From the NCBI GenBank assembly GCA_030642845.1, contig DAOWMZ010000012.1:1-13879 (forward strand): 13,879 bases of DNA, read 5' to 3'. This DNA is from Candidatus Zixiibacteriota bacterium. Lineage in GTDB: Bacteria; Zixibacteria; MSB-5A5; GN15; FEB-12. A program made the translations under genes and the position numbers. The notes beneath the pieces are model-generated. The model made no database searches and was not told the origin of the DNA. It was given only the letters and a program-made list of their open reading frames with translations. Below are positions 8,763 to 13,879 of this stretch, piece after piece (positions within the stretch are counted from its first letter, which is position 1; each line of letters opens with the position of its first letter).

Positions 8763-9490
8763 TGCCGCACACACAACGTGCTTTGATAATATTTCCTACT
8801 TACAATGAGAAGGAAAATATAGAAAAAATAGTTCACGCGGTAATACCTCTTGATCCGCGGATACATGTTTTGATTGTTGATGATAATTCTCCAGACGGAA
8901 CCGGTCAGCTTGCAGATAAACTGTCGGAAGAATTAAACAAAGTAGAGGTATTGCATCGTCCTAATAAAGAAGGTCTTGGCCAGGCTTATATTGCCGGATT
9001 TAAGTGGGCCATTGAAAGACAGTTTGATTATATTTTTGAGATGGATGCAGATTTTTCTCATGGACCGGAGTATATCAAGAACTTTCTGAAGGAAATTCAG
9101 CATTATGATTTGGTAATAGGTTCACGGTATATAAAAGGTGTTAATGTGATAAACTGGCCGATGTCGCGGCTTCTTTTATCATATTTTGCCAATGCTTATA
9201 CCAGAATTGTAACCGGCCTGCCTCTTCGCGATGCTACTGGTGGCTTTAAGTGCTTTCGCCGTAAAGTCTTAGAGAAAATCAATCTGGATGCTATTGAGTC
9301 ATCGGGTTACTCATTTCAGATCGAAATGTCAATGAGAGTGTGGAAAAGAGGCTTTACAATCAAGGAAATTCCTATAATTTTTGTTGATCGTACAGCCGGA
9401 GTGTCCAAAATGTCTAAGAAGATTGTTCGTGAAGCGATTTATATGGTTTGGTGGTTAAGATTAAAATCGATTTTTGGAAAGCTGAAGTAG
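8762..9490 (+). CDS. Dpm1-like polyprenol-phosphate mannose synthase (GT2)
   Basis: This 242-residue soluble GT2 enzyme closely resembles polyprenol monophosphomannose synthases, which transfer mannose from GDP-mannose to polyprenyl phosphate at the cytoplasmic face. Signatures in order are IIFPTYNEKENIE (9-21), IVDDNSPDGT (38-47), EMDADFSH (93-100, metal-binding DxD), GSRYIKG (120-126), DATGGFKCFRR (157-167) and DRTAGVSKMSKKI (209-221). Unlike GtrB/ArnC types it has no C-terminal membrane helices, like the short Dpm1 form. It is the second lipid-sugar synthase of the operon, so two different lipid-linked donors are likely. The sugar could be something other than mannose. It ends in TAG, and the frame stays open into the next gene nine bases later. 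Confidence 0.93.
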   Translation: MPHTQRALIIFPTYNEKENIEKIVHAVIPLDPRIHVLIVDDNSPDGTGQLADKLSEELNKVEVLHRPNKEGLGQAYIAGFKWAIERQFDYIFEMDADFSHGPEYIKNFLKEIQHYDLVIGSRYIKGVNVINWPMSRLLLSYFANAYTRIVTGLPLRDATGGFKCFRRKVLEKINLDAIESSGYSFQIEMSMRVWKRGFTIKEIPIIFVDRTAGVSKMSKKIVREAIYMVWWLRLKSIFGKLK

Positions 9491-9499
9491 AATTTTATT

Positions 9500-10363
9500 A
9501 TGAGTCATGATTACAGTGCAGTTTCAATTGTTATTATAACGTATAATTCCATGCCGCCGCTTGAGAATTGTCTGAAAAGCATTCAGAAAAATACTAATGG
9601 TACTCCCCTGGAAATTATAAATGTTGATAACTGTTCCTCGGATAATTCAACAGATGTAATCGAAAAATATTTCCCTGATGCAAAGATCATTCGAAATTCT
9701 GAAAATCTTGGTTTTGGAGTAGCATGTAATATTGCTGCTGAAAAAGCTACTGGTGATTATTTGTTATTCTTAAATCCTGATGTCAGTATTGATAAAGATG
9801 CCATAGAAAATCTTCAGGATGTTATTCGCTCCAGGCAAAAAGCAGGAACTGCTGTCGGAAGAATGCGTTTCCCCGATGGCTCATTCCAGTCCACCTGCCG
9901 CAAACTGCCCAATTATGAAAATATGGTATTCTCAAGAGGATCAGCATTTTCGAAATATTTAAGCAATGGCAATAGATATACTCTCCCGGATTATGATTCA
10001 GTTACACCGATACCGGCTGCTGCAGGAACGATGATGATGATCCGCCGTGATTTGTTTAATAATATAGGGGGATTTGATCATCGATTCTTTATGTTTATGG
10101 AAGATGTTGATCTATGTAATCGTTTGAGTGAATCCGGCTATATCAATTACTATGTACCGGAAGCAGGGGGAGTACATTTATGGGGCAAAGGGAGTAACGC
10201 GAGTAAATTTAAAAGAAATCTTTATCACCATTTTACCGTTTGGAAATATTTCACCAAATATCAGCCGGGTATAGTCTCATATTGTCTTCTACCGCTAATA
10301 CTTATGATGAACCTAATTCTGATCACCATTTTACCTGTTTCCCAGCCAATCAACCGCCAATAG
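9500..10363 (+). CDS. WbbL-like GT2 glycosyltransferase (rhamnosyltransferase type)
   Basis: This 287-residue enzyme belongs to the GT2 branch that includes WbbL rhamnosyltransferases, which add a sugar from a nucleotide donor to a lipid-linked or protein-linked glycan at the cytoplasmic face. Visible motifs are SIVIITYNSMPPLENCL (9-25), NVDNCSSDNSTD (41-52), YLLFLNPDV (87-95, the DxD equivalent NPD), AAAGTMMMIRRDLF (173-186) and FMEDVDLCNRL (199-209) with the catalytic-base region. HLWGKGSNASK (226-236) fits the family's HxxGxS. A hydrophobic C-terminal helix (about 259-280) probably associates with the membrane. The ribosome binding site is weak. It ends in TAG, with a second in-frame TAG three codons later and then an open hydrophobic frame. 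It appears to be the last gene of the operon. Confidence 0.87.
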   Translation: MSHDYSAVSIVIITYNSMPPLENCLKSIQKNTNGTPLEIINVDNCSSDNSTDVIEKYFPDAKIIRNSENLGFGVACNIAAEKATGDYLLFLNPDVSIDKDAIENLQDVIRSRQKAGTAVGRMRFPDGSFQSTCRKLPNYENMVFSRGSAFSKYLSNGNRYTLPDYDSVTPIPAAAGTMMMIRRDLFNNIGGFDHRFFMFMEDVDLCNRLSESGYINYYVPEAGGVHLWGKGSNASKFKRNLYHHFTVWKYFTKYQPGIVSYCLLPLILMMNLILITILPVSQPINRQ

Positions 10364-10410
10364 ACAGCATAGCTGCTTCTGCTAACATTGATAATTATTA
10401 CTATTTATTA

Positions 10411-10429
10411 TTATGCATTTTATGGTTGT
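10411..10429 (+). repeat. Imperfect direct repeat, copy 1
   Basis: TTATGCATTTTATGGTTGT matches copy 2 at 10557-10576 except for one extra C there; the last 14 bases (from CATTTTATG) are identical. The copies start 146 bases apart and lie either side of the GC-rich hairpin patch. Confidence 0.75.
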
Positions 10430-10440
10430 ATTCTGTGGGC

Positions 10441-10460
10441 GGCATACGTCCCCGTGTGCC
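10441..10460 (+). other. GC-rich hairpin 1
   Basis: GGCATACG (10441-10448) pairs with CGTGTGCC (10453-10460) over 8 base pairs, with one G-U wobble and loop TCCC. No T run follows, so it is not a standard terminator in this orientation. Confidence 0.65.
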
Positions 10461-10483
10461 CCTTGTTTACATTCCAATATCTT

Positions 10484-10505
10484 CGGCAGACGAGGGCGAC
10501 TGCCG
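10484..10505 (+). other. GC-rich hairpin 2
   Basis: CGGCAG (10484-10489) pairs perfectly with CTGCCG (10500-10505). Past an A-A mismatch two more CG pairs can form, closing an AGGG loop. There is no T run downstream. Confidence 0.65.
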
Positions 10506-10556
10506 TGCACGATAATTATTTAGCAAGCCCTAATAAATAATGATCAACAATTTAAA

Positions 10557-10576
10557 TTATGCCATTTTATGGTTGT
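10557..10576 (+). repeat. Imperfect direct repeat, copy 2
   Basis: This is the second copy of the repeat at 10411-10429, with one inserted C. It may be a target duplication or a remnant of a duplicated flank created when the hairpin patch arrived, or part of a repeated regulatory site. The sequence alone does not decide. Confidence 0.75.
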
Positions 10577-10610
10577 TATTGTAAACCTATTTTATATCTT
10601 GTTGGGTTAA

Positions 10611-10627
10611 TGGAGGTTTTGCCTCCA
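10611..10627 (+). other. Hairpin upstream of accA
   Basis: TGGAGG (10611-10616) and CCTCCA (10622-10627) form a perfect 6-bp stem around a 5-base loop, 44 bases before the accA start. It contains a Shine-Dalgarno-like GGAGG but no start codon at the right distance. If transcribed it would lie in the accA leader. No function can be assigned. Confidence 0.5.
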
Positions 10628-10671
10628 AATGAGGTTGTTTGATTTTGGAAATAATTTGTTTAGGATAAAGT

Positions 10672-11631
10672 ATGAGTGATCGTCCATTTCTCGAATTTGA
10701 GAAACCAATTTTTGAGTTAGAGAAAAAAATCTCCGATATGAAAGATTTTGCTATCGGAGAGGATTTTGAGCTAAATAGCGAAATCGAATCTCTTGAGAAA
10801 AAATTAGATAAGCTGCGGGAAAAAACCTATTCGAACCTTACCAGATGGCAAATGGTACAAATTTCTCGCCACCCCAAAAGACCTTATACACTCGATTATA
10901 TAAATAATATGTCAACTGGCTTTATCGAACTTCATGGCGATCGTTTTTTTGCTGATGATAAAGCAATGATTGGAGGATTTGGGTATCTCGATGACAAGCC
11001 GGTAATGTTTGTCGGTCAGCAAAAAGGAAGAGATACCAAGCAGAAGGTTATCAGAAATTTCGGTATGGCTCATCCCGAAGGTTACCGCAAAGCGATGCGT
11101 TTGTTTGAACTGGCTGAAAAATTTAATGTTCCAATTGTTGTGCTTATTGATACTCCGGGTGCTTTTCCCGGAATAGGTGCGGAGGAAAGAGGACAAGCAG
11201 AAGCCATTGCCCATAATATTCGTCAGATGTTTCGACTCAGAGTGCCAATCGTTATTGTCATAATTGGTGAAGGGGCATCAGGCGGTGCTCTTGGAATCGG
11301 AGTTGGTGATGTGGTGATGATGATGGAATACGCATGGTATTCTGTTATTTCTCCCGAGGGATGTGCTGCTATTCTCTGGCGTGATGCTGTCAAAGCACCG
11401 GAGGCTGCCGAAGCTCTGAAAGTAACTTCTGCCGATAATGCGGAACTTAATGTTGTCGATTTTATTATACCAGAACCGAAATGCGGTGCTCATTGTGATC
11501 CAATAGCTGCTGCTGCGAATGTAAAAAAGGCAATTATGGATGCTTTGACAAGATGTGAAAAAATGTCAATCGATGAACTCCTTCTTAGCAGGTTGAAAAA
11601 ATACAGAGCAATGGGAGTTTTTGAGGAGTAG
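10672..11631 (+). CDS. accA: Acetyl-CoA carboxylase carboxyltransferase subunit alpha
   Basis: This 319-residue protein matches the AccA length and layout. AccA and AccD form the cytoplasmic carboxyltransferase that moves the carboxyl group from carboxybiotin on AccB to acetyl-CoA, making malonyl-CoA for fatty acid synthesis. The N-terminal coiled region (LEFEKPIFELEKKI, 7-20, and EIESLEKKLDKLREK, 37-51) is typical. GDRFFADDKAMIGGFG (89-104), GQQKGRDTK (115-123), MAHPEGYRKAMRL (132-144), DTPGAFPGIGAEERGQ (160-175) and GEGASGGALGIG (199-210) form the crotonase-like active core. ATG 10672 has AGGA six bases upstream. No accB, accC or accD is in the window. It leads a new unit with the zinc-ribbon and PTS genes: its TAG is only 3 bases before the next ATG, whose ribosome binding site lies in the accA coding end. 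Confidence 0.97.
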   Translation: MSDRPFLEFEKPIFELEKKISDMKDFAIGEDFELNSEIESLEKKLDKLREKTYSNLTRWQMVQISRHPKRPYTLDYINNMSTGFIELHGDRFFADDKAMIGGFGYLDDKPVMFVGQQKGRDTKQKVIRNFGMAHPEGYRKAMRLFELAEKFNVPIVVLIDTPGAFPGIGAEERGQAEAIAHNIRQMFRLRVPIVIVIIGEGASGGALGIGVGDVVMMMEYAWYSVISPEGCAAILWRDAVKAPEAAEALKVTSADNAELNVVDFIIPEPKCGAHCDPIAAAANVKKAIMDALTRCEKMSIDELLLSRLKKYRAMGVFEE

Positions 11632-11634
11632 TAT

Positions 11635-11802
11635 ATGACTTTATCTGATAGACTATTAAGCAAACTGGTATGTCCCCAGTGTAAAGAAAAAATTCAATTA
11701 AGTGACGATCAGGGAAGTTTGGTCTGTAAAAAGTGCCAGCTTAAATTCAAAATTGTCGATAATGTCCCGGTTCTCCTGATGGACGAATCGGAAAAGCTGT
11801 AA
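11635..11802 (+). CDS. Trm112/UPF0434-like small zinc-ribbon protein
   Basis: This 55-residue protein is MTLSDRLLSKLVCPQCKEKI at the start, then a second cysteine pair VCKKCQLKF and the hydrophobic end NVPVLLMDESEK. Paired CxxC motifs in a protein of about 55-65 residues, and the I/V-x-D/N-x-V/I-P-V/I-LL ending, fit the Trm112p-like (YcaR/UPF0434) family, a zinc-binding fold whose eukaryotic and archaeal members activate methyltransferases. The role of bacterial members is not well settled, so no specific partner is claimed. A strong ribosome binding site, GAGGAG (11622-11627), overlaps the end of accA seven bases before the ATG. It ends in TAA, 12 bases before the PTS gene. Confidence 0.85.
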   Translation: MTLSDRLLSKLVCPQCKEKIQLSDDQGSLVCKKCQLKFKIVDNVPVLLMDESEKL

Positions 11803-11814
11803 AGAAGGATTATA

Positions 11815-12267
11815 ATGAAACTATCCAGGTTTTGTGATGAAACATTGGTCAGGTTTGATCTTGAAGCATCAAACAAAGATGATATAATTAAAGAATTGGT
11901 GGAACTGGCATCCGATTCACCTATGGTAAAAGATTCTGAAAAGCTTTTAAAGGACGTTCAGGATAGAGAGAATCTTGTTACCACCGGAGTAGGTTATGGC
12001 GTGGCTTTTCCTCATGCCAAAACAAAATCTGTTAAGGGGATTGTGATTGCCTTTGGCCGCAGCGAGGATGGGGTGGAATTTGATGCGATGGATCACAAAA
12101 AAGTTCATCTGTTTTTCCTGATTGCAGCTCCGGAAGATGCCATTGGAGCACACCTTAATGTGATGGCCAGATTATCTTATCTGATGAAATCAGAAGAAAA
12201 TCGCCAAAAACTGATACAAGCATCATCACCGGGAGATGTTCTGGATCTTATTGATAACGTGGAATAA
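11815..12267 (+). CDS. PTS sugar transporter subunit IIA (PtsN/fructose type)
   Basis: This 150-residue protein forms a single EIIA type-2 domain. The phosphorylatable histidine is H67 in GVGYGVAFPHAKT (58-70), and a second conserved histidine is H113 in IGAHLNVMARL (110-120). HLFFLIAAPEDA (98-109) is the family's hydrophobic core strand. In a complete phosphotransferase system this domain takes phosphate from HPr; stand-alone PtsN-like versions act as regulators. No HPr, EI, IIB or IIC gene is present here, which favours a regulatory role, but these could be elsewhere. The ribosome binding site GAAGGA (11804-11809) is well placed. It sits between a zinc-ribbon gene and mreC in a tightly packed run. 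Confidence 0.92.
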   Translation: MKLSRFCDETLVRFDLEASNKDDIIKELVELASDSPMVKDSEKLLKDVQDRENLVTTGVGYGVAFPHAKTKSVKGIVIAFGRSEDGVEFDAMDHKKVHLFFLIAAPEDAIGAHLNVMARLSYLMKSEENRQKLIQASSPGDVLDLIDNVE

Positions 12268-12297
12268 TTCTAAAAAAGGCAGGGATGCCGTTTCTTT

Positions 12298-13092
12298 ATG
12301 AACTGGATTTCAACACAGTTTTCCAGGCACGGACGATATATAAATGTTTCCGTTGTCCTGATTCTTAGCTTGCTGCTTATCTTTGGTCCTTCAGATATTA
12401 ATGAATCTCTTGATCAAACTGTATTGTCCGGGCTGTATTACCCCTTTTACAAAATAGAAAATTTCATTGAGATTATGATAACTCAATCTGATGCTAACGA
12501 CCAGTTGCGTGAATCGCTTATGAGATTATCTCTGCAGTTATCGGAATATAAAGAAATTATTAGGGAGAATATCAGATTAAGATCTGCTTTAGGGTTTAAT
12601 CCACCTCTTGGGTATCATCTGATGCCGGCTGTAGTTATTTCTGTTTCAGGATATAAAATGCCAATGTCGGCCAGTATAAATTAGGGAATTAATGATTCCG
12701 TATTCAATAACAATCCGGTTATAAATCAGGATGGACTGGTTGGTAGAATATCATCAACAACACTTGATTTCGCTACCGTGCAATTTCTGACCGATCCTTC
12801 CAACCGTGTAGCAGCACGGGTAGCATCGAGCAGAGAGATGGGAATTGTAAAATATAAAATGTCGGGTGGGATGATTCTGGACAATTTCCCACTACATGGT
12901 TCCATTGTTGTGGGCGACACTGTTATTTCTTCCGGTCTTGGAGGAGTTTATCCCTCAGGTTTGATCGTTGGGTATGTGACTGAAGTTGAAAGAGATGAAA
13001 CTGAACCGTTCTGCCATGTTAAATTAACTCCGGCGGTTAATTTTCATTCAGTCGAAGAGGTCTTTGTGTTAATGACTGAAGGTGAAATGTGA
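12298..13092 (+). pseudogene. mreC: mreC, rod-shape protein, with in-frame TAG at codon 129
   Basis: MreC is a bitopic membrane protein that assembles around the elongasome with MreD, RodA and PBP2. From ATG 12298 the frame gives a short cytoplasmic tail, a membrane helix (about 16-30) and a coiled coil (about 66-98, QLRESLMRLSLQLSEYKEI). It then reads up to TAG at 12682-12684. The same frame continues without another stop to TGA 13090-13092 as good MreC: INQDGLVGR, FLTDPSNRVAARV, GDTVISSGLGGVYPSGL and SVEEVFVLM. Total length (264 codons) is normal, so nothing else is missing. In MreC the stop position is typically lysine within a T/SIxKGxxDGV-like motif, and AAG to TAG is one base. The cause may be a sequencing or assembly error, a real nonsense mutation, or readthrough. 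No ribosome binding site or ATG directly after the TAG suggests restart. Labelled as broken on sequence evidence only. Confidence 0.85.
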
Positions 13093-13574
13093 GAATTTTA
13101 CCATATATTATTTATCTTCTAATAATTGCTCTGTTCAAAGTAGTTCTTCAGGATCTGACTACTATCTATGGCGTTAGTATCAATATCACTGCTTTGTTAG
13201 TGATGATTGTGGCCATTTATAAATCCGAGATAATGGCCTTGTGGTTTGGAGCTGCAGCAGGCTTGATTTTATCTGCCGGAACTCCTCATTTGTTCGGAGC
13301 TTATTTCCTTACAACTGCTGCTCTTGGAATTGGAACATATCATATCAGGGAAAGATTAAATCTGGAATCATTATATTCCCGATTGCTGCTTATTTTTATT
13401 GGTGTAATACCGTACAGTATATCAATTCTAATGATAAATAGTATCGATGGATTCGGATATTTGCTTATTACCAATGTTTTCCCCGGGGCTCTTTATACAA
13501 CTATAATTGGATGGATTTTCTTTCTAATAAAAGAAGGTCGTATAACTTTTCTTAAGATTAAGTCACTTTTCTAA
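13089..13574 (+). CDS. mreD: Rod shape-determining protein MreD
   Basis: This 161-residue, strongly hydrophobic protein has about five membrane segments: roughly 4-17, 28-44, 49-82, 95-118 and 127-148. MreD family proteins are 160-170 residues with five or six helices and little sequence conservation. The assignment rests on size, topology and its place directly after mreC and before PBP2. MreD is an inner-membrane component of the elongasome and binds MreC. The start is GTG 13089, overlapping the mreC TGA by 4 bases, with GAAGG six bases before it. This overlap implies translational coupling to mreC, so a true nonsense codon in mreC would also be expected to reduce mreD translation. Confidence 0.85.
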   Translation: MRILPYIIYLLIIALFKVVLQDLTTIYGVSINITALLVMIVAIYKSEIMALWFGAAAGLILSAGTPHLFGAYFLTTAALGIGTYHIRERLNLESLYSRLLLIFIGVIPYSISILMINSIDGFGYLLITNVFPGALYTTIIGWIFFLIKEGRITFLKIKSLF

Positions 13575-13579
13575 ATACC

Positions 13580-13879
13580 ATGAAGCAATTAATTTTGAAC
13601 ATAGACCAGCGTGAAAAAGTAGCTTTGCTGGTTATCACTCTTGTATTAGCTTTTTTGTTAAGCGGATTGTTCAAACTACAGATTATCAACCATGAAACAT
13701 TAGCAGACCAGTCAGAAAATAATCGTTTAAGAGTTATCCCGCTAACTCCTAAAAGGGGAATAGTTTTTGATCGTGAAGGGAGACGTATTATTGACAGCCG
13801 TTCCTCTTATACCGTATCAGTCGTACCGACTGAAATGGTTAAAGGAGTAACTCTCGAAAACCTGTCAGAATTACTGGAA
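13580..13879 (+). CDS. mrdA: Penicillin-binding protein 2 (elongasome transpeptidase), 3' end cut by the window
   Basis: From ATG 13580 the frame is open for 100 codons to the right edge. It has a short cytoplasmic tail, one membrane helix (about 14-33, VALLVITLVLAFLLSGLF) and the start of the periplasmic pedestal domain, with FKLQIINHETLADQSENN and then TPKRGIVFDREGRRI. The R-G-x-I-x-D-R-x-G motif is a class B PBP hallmark. With mreC and mreD directly upstream this is most likely MrdA/PBP2, the cell-elongation DD-transpeptidase. The catalytic serine domain lies beyond the window. The ATG is five bases after the mreD stop, and the next gene in this order would usually be rodA. Confidence 0.9.
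   Translation, partial: MKQLILNIDQREKVALLVITLVLAFLLSGLFKLQIINHETLADQSENNRLRVIPLTPKRGIVFDREGRRIIDSRSSYTVSVVPTEMVKGVTLENLSELLE

Larger units (their letters stand above)
10402..10539. repeat. Hairpin-containing AT-flanked element (MITE/REP-like candidate)
   Basis: A perfect 9-base inverted repeat, TATTTATTA (10402-10410) and TAATAAATA (10531-10539), brackets a 138-base stretch whose centre is clearly more GC-rich than its surroundings. Inside are two separate hairpins (10441-10460 and 10484-10505). No transposase is encoded. It could be a non-autonomous repeat element, the remains of a 3' regulatory RNA, or chance AT pairing around two hairpins. AT-only arms are weak evidence by themselves; the contrast in base composition adds some weight. 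Confidence 0.4.
10364..10671. other. 308-base gap without a convincing gene
   Basis: Between the last glycosyltransferase and accA I see no gene with a start, ribosome binding site and protein-like sequence. The gap holds a GC-rich patch (about 10436-10515) with two hairpins, an AT-rich inverted repeat around it, an imperfect direct repeat and a third hairpin at 10611. None of the hairpins is followed by a T run. A promoter for accA must lie here or further upstream, but I could not identify convincing boxes. Confidence 0.7.

Noticed and set aside
10240..10515. 91-codon plus-strand frame overlapping the end of the WbbL-like gene and the hairpin island
   Set aside because: It starts inside the GT2 coding region in another frame, has no ribosome binding site, and its composition changes abruptly where it enters the hairpin patch.
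10573..10600. Possible promoter before accA (TTGTTA and TATATC)
   Set aside because: The spacing is only 14 bases and the boxes are weak; AT-rich sequence gives such matches by chance.
10611..10627. Hairpin before accA read as an intrinsic terminator
   Set aside because: There is no run of T after the stem, so it does not meet the usual pattern.
10912..11493. Minus-strand frames across accA
   Set aside because: The plus strand encodes a textbook AccA here; the antisense frames show no protein-like motifs, and their His-rich runs come from Met-rich codons on the other strand.
12778..13092. Separate small gene starting at GTG 12778
   Set aside because: It is the C-terminal half of mreC in the same frame, and no ribosome binding site supports an independent start.
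1..13879. CRISPR array, tRNA, rRNA, transposase, toxin-antitoxin or defence genes
   Set aside because: Nothing in the sequence read on either strand showed the repeats, folds or motifs of these; the window is glycan synthesis plus housekeeping genes.

Overview
This window is an AT-rich bacterial fragment in which every supported gene reads left to right. It is open at both ends: a TPR protein gene runs off the left edge and a penicillin-binding protein 2 gene runs off the right edge. A separate acetyl-CoA carboxylase alpha subunit together with mreC, mreD and PBP2 points to a bacterium that builds an elongating, probably rod-shaped wall and is probably diderm. The TPR family and the order accA / Trm112-like / PTS IIA / mreC / mreD / PBP2 suggest an uncultured lineage of the Fibrobacteres-Chlorobi-Bacteroidetes group, perhaps Zixibacteria-like. 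That placement is a guess from memory, not a result.

Region 1 (1-1040) is the TPR gene, closed by a strong intrinsic terminator. Region 2 (about 1088-10363) looks like one seven-gene surface-glycan operon behind a TTGACA-N17-TATCGT promoter. It holds a DegT-type sugar aminotransferase, a polytopic GT-C-like transferase with a TPR tail, a GtrB/ArnC-like GT2, a UPF0104/YbhN-like membrane protein, a YfhO-family polytopic protein, a Dpm1-like polyprenyl-phosphate mannose synthase and a WbbL-like GT2. Genes overlap by a few bases or are separated by at most 22 bases. The inferred logic is that a nucleotide sugar is modified, sugars are loaded onto polyprenyl phosphate in the cytoplasm, and the loaded lipids cross the membrane and are used outside by the GT-C-type enzymes.

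Region 3 (10364-10671) is a 308-base gap without a convincing gene. It carries a GC-rich island with two hairpins, bracketed by an AT-rich inverted repeat and overlapped by an imperfect 19/20-base direct repeat. A third hairpin lies nearer accA.

Region 4 (10672-13879) is a housekeeping run: accA, a 55-residue zinc-ribbon protein of the Trm112/UPF0434 type, a PTS IIA (PtsN/fructose type) protein, mreC, mreD and the start of PBP2. The most striking anomaly is that mreC has an in-frame TAG at codon 129, where a lysine is expected, while the rest of the frame reads as good MreC to its natural end. No CRISPR array, tRNA, rRNA, transposase or phage gene was seen.
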